From positions 59,950,408-60,014,407 of the forward strand of contig CM037875.1 in assembly GCA_021292105.1 (NCBI GenBank): a stretch of 64,000 nt of DNA. The letters run 5' to 3'. The stretch is from Anadara kagoshimensis. Lineage: Eukaryota; Mollusca; Bivalvia; Arcoida; Arcidae. This document shows positions 20,520 to 31,254 of this stretch, one piece after another. Position numbers and translations under genes: made by a program. Positions within the stretch are counted from its first letter, which is position 1; each line of letters opens with the position of its first letter. Below the pieces are notes generated by a model. It saw only the letters and a list, made by a program, of their open reading frames with translations, searched no databases and was not told the DNA's origin.

Positions 20520-21250
20520 TTATCTTATACCTGTGGTACCAGTGAGGTACATAGACCACTAGCAACACTCCTCCATCTAGTTCTATTCTGTGCTAGTCTG
20601 ACCAGATCTTGCCATTTGTATCGCTCTCCGTCCATTTCTGTTTACCAGGTGTTTCTTAGCTTTCCGACTTTTCTTTTCCCTTGAGGATTCCACTGAAGTG
20701 CTTGTTGTGTGATTGAATTTGTTGGTTTATTAAGATCATTAAGAACACATACAAAGGGATGCAGAGTCTGTGAGTTGATCCTTGTGTATTATTCGACTCT
20801 GCATTCCTGTGTATGTGTTCTTAATGATCGTAATAAACTTTTCTGGTATACCATAATGCCCCATGAGTTTCCATGACACCGCTCTATCTAGACTGTCGAA
20901 AGCCTTTTGAAAATCGATGAAAACTATAGTGGTGACTTGAGTTCAAGTGACTGCTCAATGATAATACGTAGGGTCGCTATTTGGTCCGCACAAGATTTAT
21001 ATTGACGGAACTCTGCTTGGTTGTCACGCAGCTCTTGATCGACAGTATCATTCATGCGCACACCAGGAGTATTCTGTTTAAAACTTTACCAGGCACTGAC
21101 AAAAGCATTATTCCTCTGTATTTATCACAAATGTAGAAATCTCCTTATTTCAGTTTTACCAGATGTCTTTCTATCCACTCTTGTGGTACATCCTTATATG
21201 TCCAGATTTTACTAATTCACCTCATCAAACCCATCCACGTTTGATACTGG
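20520..21250 (-). pseudogene. Non-LTR retrotransposon (LINE) fragment, RT and C-terminus
   Basis: Reading the minus strand from about 21,200 down, pieces of a LINE reverse transcriptase appear in shifting frames: KYRGIMLLSVPGKVLNR, a block with SCADQIATLRIIIEQSLE, and FIDFQKAFDSLDR (motif A with its Asp). These run into GIPEKFITIIKNTYTGMQ. The next coding (the YxDD core) is missing. A C-terminal LINE tail (QALQWNPQGKRK; LAQNRTRWRSV) follows at 20,700-20,530. Stops and frameshifts are present throughout. The clade (CR1/L2/RTE-like) is not settled. Confidence 0.75.
20729..20838. repeat. Inverted repeat at the LINE deletion junction
   Basis: TTAAGATCATTAAGAACACA on the left pairs with TGTGTTCTTAATGATCGTAA on the right, extended by the GGATGCAGAGTC / GACTCTGCATTCC arms. 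Arms are about 40 nt around a loop of about 27 nt. One arm is coding LINE sequence and the other its inverted copy. Confidence 0.85.
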
Positions 21251-22105
21251 TTTCCGAGTGTCGAATTCTCGGATGATTATCTGTACACCAAAAATAGCGG
21301 AAGATTTATCTTAGGTGGTCTTTTAGACTTTGTAGAAAACATTAAGCCTGACAATAATAAATGGCGCTGGGGTAATCTGCAGTCACTTGGACCCATTACC
21401 AATACGTATTGGTCGTCCATGCAAACAATGTAGATGCAGTCTTGCAGATTTTGCAAATTTCGAGGTTGACGCACTGGTGGATATCACTGATGATTTTAAT
21501 ATCCGTGCAATCCATCTGAAATTCAGTAATCAGTGTATGATCGATGTATCTAATAACAACATGGTATTTATTATATGTTGTTCGCGGAGAAAGGCCGGAA
21601 TCCATCAAGAATCGTCTGATTCACTTGTAAAAAAAAGTCCGACTGCAACGTCTTTGACCAGATAATATGATGGCTTTGCTAAAAACGAATTTGATCTCGG
21701 AAATGTTGCAGTTGTTACTTATACAATAGACACGGGCCCGGGTGGTTATCATTGAAGATACTTAAAGTAAGAACGAATGTTTTGACACTTTGGCAGTTAA
21801 CTCGCAGTTAGATTCTTATTCACCTTTTTGTCTAATACTGATGGCTGAATCCGTCCGATTGCCATTAAACTACATTTTAACTAGGGTACTCGTAGTCAGG
21901 ATTTTTTTTATAGTTTTAATGCTTTTAACATTTGTCAACGTATCTGACTGATAAATGTAATATTTTGAGTCAAACATAAATTTCTTAAAATAACCCCTAT
22001 CTGACAATGAGAGCTGAAGATTTCTTTCAAACCAACAAATATTAACGGACAAGGGGACATTTATTAAAGATCAGCAAAGCCCATTGTAGACTCCAATTTA
22101 TAAAA
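21251..22105. other. Gene-less or degenerate LINE flank
   Basis: The left part may still be LINE-derived (minus strand). Frames at 21,277-21,665 show no recognisable domain. Confidence 0.35.
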
Positions 22106-22111
22106 CGTGTT

Positions 22112-22253
22112 TTTCTCAAAGAATTCTTAATGATTGGAACATTTTACCAAGTCAAGTAGTTTTAGCACCAACACTAAACAGTTTCAAAAGCAGGTTAAAT
22201 AAATACTGGAAATATGTGGACATTAAGTTAAATCCTGACTGTTATTCCTTGTA
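22112..22253 (+). pseudogene. C-terminal fragment of a LINE ORF2
   Basis: A 46-codon frame reading QRILNDWNILPSQVV, then LNSFKSRLNKYW, and a stop. This is the typical last stretch of CR1/Jockey-like reverse transcriptase ORFs (R-x-x-N-x-W-N-x-L-P and F-K-x-R-L-x-x-Y-W). A 5'-truncated insertion; the remaining 3' flank to about 22,400 may be its untranslated tail. Confidence 0.7.
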
Positions 22254-22693
22254 ATCTATATAGTTTTGTGCAGACACTAGAAGCATTAATCAAGCCGAAA
22301 AAGTACTGTGTTTTATAGCTAAGTGCCACCCAGCAAGCTACAAAAGTCGGTCAATAAAGCTCTAAGCTTTCTTTGGACCGTATCCAATCCAATAAGTAGT
22401 TCCCATTCTAGTAACTCTTATGCGACCAACTTACATTAATAAGGTATTCCAAGGATTTAAGCTACAATCGTTTTTTTTTAACTTACATGTATATAGATGG
22501 ACTAGTTTTTAAGGGATCGGATTTCCAGACAAATCTTCACGAAACTTGAAGTGAGCGAAAAAGTTTGACCTCAAACTAGTTGAATATTTTTGTTACTAAT
22601 ATGCTCTCATATACATAAAATGTTTATGGTGAAAATCAACAAAATTCTAGTAAGGAGAAAGCAGTTTTTGAGAAGTTTTAATTTCTTGGGGTC

Positions 22694-22716
22694 GGGGGGG
22701 GGGGGGGGGGGGGGGG
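22694..22716 (+). repeat. Poly(G) tract of 23
   Basis: An uninterrupted run of 23 G follows GTC. Such a tract can form G-quadruplexes and is prone to length error in sequencing. Confidence 0.95.
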
Positions 22717-23533
22717 AGTCTATAGTCAAGTGACATAGCTCTTGTAAATCTGCTGGGATTTTAAATAGTCCTATTATGATATGTTTTTGCTATTTGAACA
22801 AAATGTAAAGCAAAACAAAAAACACGGAAATTATTCAATCATAATTACTTCCATATACATGTATATACTTTGAATATTTCTGATCTCATTTTAAGTTAAA
22901 TGACCAGCCTATTTTTAATTGTTTGCATTTTATTTTAAATCTGTCGCATGGAGAATTACATGATGGAAGAATCATTTTTGTGCATATGTAGCGAAGGACC
23001 TCCTAAGACTAGTTTAACTGTTTTGCCAATGAATTACATTACTCAGTATGATTGCCGATTAGAAGACTGATGTAATACTTGTATAGTGTATATAGCTGTA
23101 TATTACTGTGATTGACCTTAATTTAAGATGATTCCACTGACTGGGCAGGATAGGATATTTGGACGGGAAAGTATAGAGAAGATGGACAGACGAAATGGCT
23201 GGATGAACTGACCGGATGAAATATGGCTAATGAAATCGCCGACAACAACCTTCAATTCTTCGAAAAGATCTAAGTTGTAATCATACATACTAATACATGT
23301 TTATTTTACAGGCCGCGTACATATATTTAATTTCGGGCAGTTTAAATTATAAATTAAATACTAAAAGATGGACAGAATCTTTTAGACCATAGCAGCTCTT
23401 TAGTTTGACCCAACCTTGACAGCAGAGATGTGTATCGATCGATAATACACATCACCACACCGCAGTGTAGGGCTAATTATATTCAGCCAATCAGAATGCA
23501 GAATTAGCCGATCACGTGGCTGGTCAGCTAGAG

Positions 23534-23542
23534 TATATAAAG
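23534..23542 (+). promoter_or_regulatory. TATA box of element 1 LTR
   Basis: TATATAAAG within GAGTATATAAAGAGGCAGAG fits a core promoter; the duplicate in the 3' LTR is at about 30,204. With the AATAAA at 24,575 this would give a repeated (R) region of roughly 1 kb in the transcript, inferred only from position. Confidence 0.6.
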
Positions 23543-23774
23543 AGGCAGAGAGCTGCAGAATTTCGCATTTGATGTTTGTGTTAAGTGCCAGCAGTATCTT
23601 ACTGAATAAGAAGATATTGGGTATAGGTAAGGGTGAATAACCTAGATTACCTAACAGATCGACAGGAGACTGTGGACAGTAGCTTCTCTGTGTGGTCCAG
23701 ACGGAGAAGAGTACAAACCACTGGTATTGGCCGTGGTAATTCACTTTGTGAATTGCGGTAAAATCGGCTGTGGG

Positions 23775-23911
23775 TTGACCGTGCGTCGTGACCGTGCGTC
23801 GTGGTCGTGCGCGGTGCATGCGTTGACCGTGCGCGGTGCGTGCGTCGTGGTCGTGCGCGGTCCATGCGTTGACCGTGCGCGGGGCGTGCGTTGACCGTGC
23901 GCTGCGCAGGG
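23775..23911 (+). repeat. CpG-rich tandem repeat inside the LTR
   Basis: Units built from TTGACCGTGCGCGG(T/G)GCGTGC alternate with GTCGTGGTCGTGCGCGGT. The stretch is far more GC- and CpG-rich than its surroundings and is repeated in the 3' LTR at about 30,445-30,580. Confidence 0.85.
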
Positions 23912-24664
23912 CTTGGTGGATTTCCAAGTGCCGTGCGTAAAGGAGAGCGAAGTGGTAATACATACAGCAGTCCAGTTGAAGTGACTTTGGTTTAGACCAG
24001 TGGCGTGCACAAGGTCCTGATCAGTGGCGTGCGCCAGATAACTGATCAGAGGAGTTGGCCAGGTACATTGGTTTTGGTACTGGCTAGTGGCGTGCACCAG
24101 GTCCTAGAAAAGACTTCGGCTGTTGGTGAAATACACCAGGGGAAATCTCACGCTGTGGAGGCTTTAGTAATTGTGCCAAGTACATGTGAGGAGTGCGGTC
24201 TACTCTGACACGTGTTCTGTGGTCAATTGGTCAAGTAGCACAGTGGGTGTGAGAATTATTGGTGTACTTTCCATCCTGTCCAGTCAAGTGAAGTGTACAT
24301 ATCCAATCAACCAAATCATATGCCAGGCAGGCATACAATGTTTATTAGTTATTTAGAATATAAATACTACGTGCCGGCGTCGACAGCACGGGTGCGCCCT
24401 GCTGTTGTACTTCGGTTTTATTAAGAGACTACGTCCACAGCGCCGTTTCCGCAGGGTTTGGTCGGACCCAGATCAGCCCGGCGGCGTTTACCTTGTAATT
24501 AGACTACGTCCACAGCGCCGTTACCGCAGGTGTGTCTTATTGTTTGGGCATTCCGGCGGCGCGCACAGCTACCAAATAAAGAGAATAATCGGCGACGTGA
24601 GGCGCGTTTAGTTTAAAGCAAGAGTAGGCAGTGAGTGATACCCCCGGTCGCGTTACATAAAGAT

Positions 24665-24674
24665 TGGTGGCAGC
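24665..24674 (+). other. Candidate primer-binding site of element 1
   Basis: TGGTGGCAGC begins 8 bases after the LTR end. Its TGG start would pair with a tRNA CCA terminus. I could not assign the tRNA with confidence, and the offset from the LTR is slightly larger than usual. Confidence 0.45.
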
Positions 24675-24721
24675 TTTTGCGGGATTATCACCATAGAATA
24701 ACGGTACCTACCAAAGTAAAT

Positions 24722-27700
24722 ATGGCTTCATCTGATGAAGGGGAAGTTTATTTTAAAGGCGAGATAGGAAGAATGGACTCAGCTGAAGCTAATATAGAAG
24801 AAACAATTAAGCTGTTGGGCGATAAATTAAATGCTACTCGTGCAAGGTTAGAAGATATGCGACATGGTTTGCACGGGGATTTCAAGACAACCGATACAGG
24901 GATAGGTGGAAGTTTGTCCAAAACATCACAATTGGTTAGCAGAGAGACTCAGCAGAGCGATACACAGAAGACTGTGAAAGAAGACTATGACTTCGGGGAT
25001 ATATCTGGATTTGATTATAAACATCCCCCGCGATATCATTCTACTCCAGCTATGTTGAGCGAACAAATACTTCGTAAACCACATGAATCTAGACTTGGAT
25101 TTGAAATTGAAGAACAGAATGCTGCTTTTCGAAGTGAAATGCAGGAACAGATCACTCAGCTGAAAGATACAGTTTGTACATTGATTTCTGATATTCGCCA
25201 GGAAATGACGGATAACATGGATTCAATGCACAATGATATTAGAAAAATGGCAGTAGAAAGCGCACCGAGAGAGAAGGTTGAGAAGAAGGTCGGTATAGCC
25301 GAATCAGTACCTTTATTTGACAGTGGTACAGATTATGAGAAACACAGAACAGCGGGAACGGACACAGACTACACAAGTGAAGATAAAACAGAGCAGGACA
25401 GGAGAGAAAGAGCATTCAACGATGAAATTAGGTATCTCAGAGAGGAGCTGGAATCACAGAAGATAGCCTTGTGTGCAGAAAATGAAGCATTGAGGCATGA
25501 ATTACATGCGTGCACAAGGCGTGAAAAAGATTACACTACAGAGGTATCTAGAGTCACCGAAGCTAAGGACAAGGCGTATATGCAAGAAATTGAGTTACTG
25601 AAGTCGGAGTTAAGAATACGTTATGAGGAAAGAGAAGAAATGGACAGGCAGTTACACCTTGTGCGCAAGGACAAAGAAGATTTGATACAGAGTGTTAGGG
25701 ATATGAACAGTTTATTGGCAGATACACCGCGTAGTCAAGCAGACGTTCCAGAAAAGCGTGTATTAATAGACAAAGGTAAATTGGACACTGAACGGACAGA
25801 GGCGCGCACATCGGGGAAAGATAAGTTTGGTATTGGGCGGGACCGGGTTGGACAAAGTGTGTATAGACAACCGGAAGAGTTGCCGCCAAGGGCAAACTTA
25901 ATGAGAAATTTAAGGGATGAAGAGATAGACATGGCATCGACTCGAGAGAACAGACTCCTGCAGGAAATTGATAAATTACGAGAGGGTATGCACGCATTGC
26001 AGTCACAAATGGAGTTTAATAAAAGCCGGAGTAAAGCGGACAGTAAGGTACCTTTGCATAAAGTGGACCAACGCGACAGGTCATTATCACCTAAAAGTAG
26101 TTTAAGAACACCTCGACATCGTTTCACGAGTGTGGGTGACCAAGCAAAGCCAGGTAGTTACGACACGCAAAAGTCAAAACCAACTGAAGGTATACACCGT
26201 GTAAAACCTGATAAATTCGACGGTAAAAACTCCTGGATTGACTATAAGACTCATTTCGAGTTGTGCGCAGCGACTAACAGATGGGATGATACAGAAAAAG
26301 GTCTACAACTGGCTGTGGCATTACGAGGCCAAGCACAGAGTGTACTAGGCAATATGAAAGCAGAGGACAGGCAAGATTATAAAGCGCTGGTGAAGACATT
26401 AGAAGAGAGATTTGCTCCGCCAAATCAGACAGAGTTGTATAGGGCAGAATTAAAAGACAGAGAGCAAAGACCCGGTGAGAGTCTACCAGAACTTGGACAA
26501 GCTATATTGAGATTAGTATGTCAGACGTATCCTACGGCGTCAACAGATGTCCAAGAAACACTGGCTAAACAAAGTTTCATAGATGCTTTGCAAGACAGAG
26601 AAATTAGGCTGAGGGTTCAGCAGACGCGACCAACTAATTTAACAGATGCTGTTAGACAAGCGGTAGAATTGGAAGCGCTATTTCGGCCAGAACGAAGACG
26701 ACGACGGGAAGAAGGGGCATTTAGAGGTATGCACTGGTCAAACCGCGATAATAACAGTAAGAGACGGAGTGTTCCAAGAGCCGAGAATGCTGATAATCTG
26801 AAAGGGGAAATAGCTAGAATGCACCGCGAAGTTACCGAGCTGAAACGACAGCTTAAGCAACAGAACCAATCCTCTGGTAAAATTCAACAAATAGCCGGTG
26901 GTCAAATACCATCAGAAGCTAGTAAACAGACCCGTCCTCAAAATAAGAGAGCCAAATGGGTCAAGTGTTACCTCTGCCAGAAGACTGGGCATTATAAAAG
27001 TGACTGTCCACAAAGAAGTGAAAATGACCAAAATATGATTCCGGAAAATACAGAAACGTTTCAAAAGGAACCAAGTAGTAACACAAATGGGACAGCCGGA
27101 ACAAATACTACTACTCCAGGTCATAATAGACAGTTCAACACAAAGGACAAAATCTCCATAAACTCAAACGCGAATGCCGTTGAAGGTGGTATTTATGTAG
27201 ATGCCAAAGTACAAGGGGTAAAATGCAGACTTTTAATCGACACGGGCGCCACGGTAACCCTTCTGTCAAAGAAACTAATAGACAAAGTCGCTGAAGAATC
27301 GCTGCCAAGAATACGCAATGCAAAACAAGACATTGTTGCAGCCGGAGGAAATCTCCTCTCCCTCTATGGGCTTGGAGACTTTAGTGTACAGTTAGGAGAG
27401 AAGATCTATTCGTGGACTATGATTATAGCAGACATCAGTATAGATGGAGTGATAGGGTTAGATTTTCTTAAGAAGAGGAATTGCCAAGTAGACGTAACGT
27501 CAGAAGTTTTGACAATTGATGGGAAACACATCCCTTTGTTTTTGCAAGGACCACTAGGTTGCTTTAGGAATGCCGATGCGTTGAGTCGAATACCATGCAC
27601 CCAGTGCGGTATATATCAAGACTGGGAAGAACATGATACGACGGGAATGCACCATATAGCTAAGGTACATGGCGAGATAAAAGATTCCGAGTTAAAGAAG

Positions 27701-29197
27701 CTACAACACGAAGACATTGACATCAAGATGGTCTTCAAGTGGCTGGAACAAAAGAAAGCACCTTCCTATACAGAAATAGCAAACGGTAACAGAACAATTA
27801 AGAGTCTGTGGAACCAGTTCGGTCAATTGGAATTAATTGATGGGTTGATTTACAGGAAGGTCCAAAACAACAAGACAGACAATGAGATAAGGCAACTCCT
27901 CGTACCTTTAAATATCAGGGAGGAGGTTGTTAGACATCTTCATGATGGAGTATCTGGAGGACATTTGGGTGTCCATAAAACTATAGAGAAAATTAGAAAT
28001 AAATATTACTGGCCCGGTCTGAGGCAAGATGTAGACTTATACGTAAAGGGTTGCTTACAGTGTAATAGACGGAAGAATCCCCCGAGAAAACTAAACGCAC
28101 CCTTGCAATCAATGCCAGTAGGAGAACCAATGCAAAGGATTGCAATTGACATAATGGGACCGCTGCCAGTAACGAAAAAGGGAAATAAGTACATTGTTGT
28201 AGTAGCGGACTATTACACGAAATGGACGGAGGCGTTCCCTGTTAATATCATAGAGGCCATAACGATGGCGGAATGTGTGGCCGAACAAGTTATAGCTAGG
28301 TTTGGTGTACCAGCAATCATACACAGTGATCAAGGAAGTCAGTTTGAAGCTGAAGTATTCCGTGGAATGTGTGATTTGTTAGGAATAAGGAAGACTCGTA
28401 CGTTTCCCTACCATCCTCAGTGTGATGGGCTAGTGGAGCGGTTTAATAGAACTCTAGAAGCAATTTTAGCCAAATACGTAGGGGATTACCATGATGAATG
28501 GGATTTGTATTTACCATATGCTCTAATGGCTTATAGGAGTGCTGTTCATGAAACGACTGATTTTTCTCCTAATATGCTCATGTTAGGAAGGGAGGTTGCG
28601 ACACCTTTGGATATCCAGTATCCACTTCCGGGAGCGGAGAGGCCTAGGCATGAGTGGGTAAAGGAACTACGAGAGCGGCTGGAAATGGCTCACTATGTTG
28701 TGAGAGAAAATGTGAACACGGAGATGCGTCGTCAGAAGTGTTTACATGATACTAAGGCTTCTGTTTATGATTTGAAGCCGGGAGATAGAGTTCTAGTTTA
28801 TTTTCCGAGAGTTCCAATAGGCGGTACATCGAAACTTTCTAGTTTTTGGAAAGGTCCTTTCAAAGTTTTAAAGAGAACGGGACCGGTTAATTTTGAGATT
28901 GATTGTGGGCGATACGGAACGACCCAGGTCATTCATCTGGACAGGTTAAAGCCATGTCCAGAGAGACAATTGTGGGACAGCGTGAAGGATCAACTTGAAG
29001 AAGAGGCACCGATCCAAGATGGAAACGCTGCACAATTTGACGATGTCGAGAAAGAGGTATCACTGACACTGCCAAAGGCGACAGAGGTTGAAACGCGTGA
29101 AACGCTTGCGCAAAACCCGAAGAGAAATAGACCGCAGCGCGAGCGCAAACAACCTGCCTGGCTAGGTGATTATCTTGACCCCGATCTTGTTATATAA
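24722..29197 (+). CDS. Ty3/Gypsy Gag-protease-integrase polyprotein lacking RT/RNase H
   Basis: A single 1,491-codon frame. I start at ATG 24,722, just after the primer site; the frame is open further upstream into the LTR without an ATG. The first ~480 residues are charged and coiled-coil-like, longer than usual for Gag. A retrotransposon Gag domain follows, then a CCHC knuckle CYLCQKTGHYKSDC (residue 749 on) and an aspartic protease with LLIDTGAT (Asp 840). At about residue 947 (near 27,560) the protease C-terminus runs directly into NADALSR, a motif that normally ends RNase H. The whole reverse transcriptase and nearly all RNase H are therefore absent with the frame kept. Integrase follows: HHCC zinc finger (from about 1,073), Asp 1,143, Asp 1,203 and Glu 1,239 (DD35E), then a C-terminal domain with a GPFKVLKRTGP block. 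It encodes capsid, protease and integrase but would need reverse transcriptase in trans. Confidence 0.92.
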   Translation: MASSDEGEVYFKGEIGRMDSAEANIEETIKLLGDKLNATRARLEDMRHGLHGDFKTTDTGIGGSLSKTSQLVSRETQQSDTQKTVKEDYDFGDISGFDYKHPPRYHSTPAMLSEQILRKPHESRLGFEIEEQNAAFRSEMQEQITQLKDTVCTLISDIRQEMTDNMDSMHNDIRKMAVESAPREKVEKKVGIAESVPLFDSGTDYEKHRTAGTDTDYTSEDKTEQDRRERAFNDEIRYLREELESQKIALCAENEALRHELHACTRREKDYTTEVSRVTEAKDKAYMQEIELLKSELRIRYEEREEMDRQLHLVRKDKEDLIQSVRDMNSLLADTPRSQADVPEKRVLIDKGKLDTERTEARTSGKDKFGIGRDRVGQSVYRQPEELPPRANLMRNLRDEEIDMASTRENRLLQEIDKLREGMHALQSQMEFNKSRSKADSKVPLHKVDQRDRSLSPKSSLRTPRHRFTSVGDQAKPGSYDTQKSKPTEGIHRVKPDKFDGKNSWIDYKTHFELCAATNRWDDTEKGLQLAVALRGQAQSVLGNMKAEDRQDYKALVKTLEERFAPPNQTELYRAELKDREQRPGESLPELGQAILRLVCQTYPTASTDVQETLAKQSFIDALQDREIRLRVQQTRPTNLTDAVRQAVELEALFRPERRRRREEGAFRGMHWSNRDNNSKRRSVPRAENADNLKGEIARMHREVTELKRQLKQQNQSSGKIQQIAGGQIPSEASKQTRPQNKRAKWVKCYLCQKTGHYKSDCPQRSENDQNMIPENTETFQKEPSSNTNGTAGTNTTTPGHNRQFNTKDKISINSNANAVEGGIYVDAKVQGVKCRLLIDTGATVTLLSKKLIDKVAEESLPRIRNAKQDIVAAGGNLLSLYGLGDFSVQLGEKIYSWTMIIADISIDGVIGLDFLKKRNCQVDVTSEVLTIDGKHIPLFLQGPLGCFRNADALSRIPCTQCGIYQDWEEHDTTGMHHIAKVHGEIKDSELKKLQHEDIDIKMVFKWLEQKKAPSYTEIANGNRTIKSLWNQFGQLELIDGLIYRKVQNNKTDNEIRQLLVPLNIREEVVRHLHDGVSGGHLGVHKTIEKIRNKYYWPGLRQDVDLYVKGCLQCNRRKNPPRKLNAPLQSMPVGEPMQRIAIDIMGPLPVTKKGNKYIVVVADYYTKWTEAFPVNIIEAITMAECVAEQVIARFGVPAIIHSDQGSQFEAEVFRGMCDLLGIRKTRTFPYHPQCDGLVERFNRTLEAILAKYVGDYHDEWDLYLPYALMAYRSAVHETTDFSPNMLMLGREVATPLDIQYPLPGAERPRHEWVKELRERLEMAHYVVRENVNTEMRRQKCLHDTKASVYDLKPGDRVLVYFPRVPIGGTSKLSSFWKGPFKVLKRTGPVNFEIDCGRYGTTQVIHLDRLKPCPERQLWDSVKDQLEEEAPIQDGNAAQFDDVEKEVSLTLPKATEVETRETLAQNPKRNRPQRERKQPAWLGDYLDPDLVI

Positions 29198-29643
29198 AGA
29201 GCACATATATTCTCCTATGTTTGTCCAGACACGACTAGACATGCAGACAGCTTATTTAATTTATGTTATGCTAAATTCAGATTGCTGGTGGTGGAAAGAG
29301 GACAAGCGATAGGATGAATAGGACGGTTACTGTGATGAAGGAATGTGTAAATATTGTATATAGTGTATAAGCATTTATGTGATTACTGGAAGACGTCAGT
29401 ACAATAATTCTTGATTGTGATATAGTGTTTATTTGTGATAAGCTGACTTTGATTATCATGATTCAAGGATGATTTCAGTGTTTGTGTGTCTTGTAAATAG
29501 TCTTGTCCTGTGCGTCTATAGAAGGAAAAAAAACCGTAAAAAAAATATATAAAGATATGGAAAACGTCAGAAAAGAACTGTTGATTTATATATGTTTAAT
29601 GTTTGTGATGTCTACCGTAGAGCAAAATGCGGGACGCATTTTT
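29198..29643 (+). other. Element 1 3' internal non-coding region
   Basis: About 450 bp between the polyprotein stop and the polypurine tract. No env-like or accessory frame; the short frame at 29,503-29,742 runs into the LTR and has no signature. Confidence 0.6.
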
Positions 29644-29658
29644 GGAGGAAGGGGGTGG
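29644..29658 (+). other. Element 1 polypurine tract
   Basis: GGAGGAAGGGGGTGG lies immediately before the TGTAGCG start of the 3' LTR, the expected position for plus-strand priming. Confidence 0.85.
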
Positions 29659-31254
29659 TGTAGCGAAGGACCTCCTAAGACTAGTTTAACTGTTTTGCCA
29701 ATGAATTACATTACTCAGTATGATTGCCGATTAGAAGACTGATGTAATACTTGTATAGTGTATATAGCTGTATATTACTGTGATTGACCTTAATTTAAGA
29801 TGATTCCACTGACTGGGCAGGATAGGATATTTGGACGGGAAAGTATAGAGAAGATGGACAGACGAAATGGCTGGATGAACTGACCGGATGAAATATGGCT
29901 AATGAAATCGCCGACAACAACCTTCAATTCTTCGAAAAGATCTAAGTTGTAATCATACATACTAATACATGTTTATTTTACAGGCCGCGTACATATATTT
30001 AATTTCGGGCAGTTTAAATTATAAATTAAATACTAAAAGATGGACAGAATCTTTTAGACCATAGCAGCTCTTTAGTTTGACCCAACCTTGACAGCAGAGA
30101 TGTGTATCGATCGATAATACATCACCACACCGCAGTGTAGGGCTAATTATATTCAGCCAATCAGAATGCAGAATTAGCCGATCACGTGGCTGGTCAGCTA
30201 GAGTATATAAAGAGGCAGAGAGCTGCAGAATTTCGCATTTGATGTTTGTGTTAAGTGCCAGCAGTATCTTACTGAATAAGAAGATATTGGGTATAGGTAA
30301 GGGTGAATAACCTAGATTACCTAACAGATCGACAGGAGACTGTGGACAGTAGCTTCTCTGTGTGGTCCAGACGGAGAAGAGTACAAACCACTGGTATTGG
30401 CCGTGGTAATTCACTTTGTGAATTGCGGTAAAATCGGCTGTGGGTTGACCGTGCGTCGTGACCGTGCGTCGTGGTCGTGCGCGGTGCATGCGTTGACCGT
30501 GCGCGGTGCGTGCGTCGTGGTCGTGCGCGGTCCATGCGTTGACCGTGCGCGGGGCGTGCGTTGACCGTGCGCTGCGCAGGGCTTGGTGGATTTCCAAGTG
30601 CCGTGCGTAAAGGAGAGCGAAGTGGTAATACATACAGCAGTCCAGTTGAAGTGACTTTGGTTTAGACCAGTGGCGTGCACAAGGTCCTGATCAGTGGCGT
30701 GCGCCAGATAACTGATCAGAGGAGTTGGCCAGGTACATTGGTTTTGGTACTGGCTAGTGGCGTGCACCAGGTCCTAGAAAAGACTTCGGGCTGTTGGTGA
30801 AATACACCAGGGGAAATCTCACGCTGTGGAGGCTTTAGTAATTGTGCCAAGTACATGTGAGGAGTGCGGTCTACTCTGACACGTGTTCTGTGGTCAATTG
30901 GTCAAGTAGCACAGTGGGTGTGAGAATTATTGGTGTACTTTCCATCCTGTCCAGTCAAGTGAAGTGTACATATCCAATCAACCAAATCATATGCCAGGCA
31001 GGCATACAATTTTATTAGTTATTTAGAATATAAATACTACGTGCCGGCGTCGACAGCACGGGTGCGCCCTGCTGTTGTACTTCGGTTTTATTAAGAGACA
31101 GCGCCGTTTCCGCAGGGTTTGGTCGGACCCAGATCAGCCCGGCGGCGTTTACCTTGTAATTAGACTACGTCCACAGCGCCGTTACCGCAGGTGTGTCTTA
31201 TTGTTTGGGCATTCCGGCGGCGCGCACAGCTACCAAATAAAGAGAATAATCGGC
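29659..31254 (+). repeat. Element 1 3' LTR, first part
   Basis: Nearly identical to the first ~1,600 bp of the 5' LTR and ends at AATAATCGGC, where the 5' copy continues GACGTGAGGCG. The rest of the LTR resumes at 33,241. Confidence 0.93.

Larger units (their letters stand above)
22987..24657 (+). repeat. Element 1 5' LTR (1,671 bp)
   Basis: It starts TGTAGCGAAGG and ends CGCGTTACA, the usual TG...CA form. It contains a TATA box, a CpG-rich tandem repeat, three GTGGCGTGC(A/G)C repeats near 24,000-24,100, and an AATAAA signal at 24,575-24,580 about 80 bp from its end. Minus-strand frames of 70-190 codons within it are translations of the GC-rich repeats. Confidence 0.93.

Noticed and set aside
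23400-24097. Minus-strand Arg/His/Thr-rich frames of 70-187 codons (and duplicates at 30,019-30,767)
   Set aside because: They are antisense readings of the CpG-rich repeat in the element 1 LTRs.
24635-24721. Upstream extension of the element 1 polyprotein
   Set aside because: The frame is open into the LTR, but no ATG precedes 24,722 and the region covers the LTR end and primer site.
29198-29643. Possible env-like gene in element 1 (and 40,995-41,367 in element 2)
   Set aside because: No ORF with signal peptide, transmembrane segment or fusion-type features exists between pol and the polypurine tract in either element.
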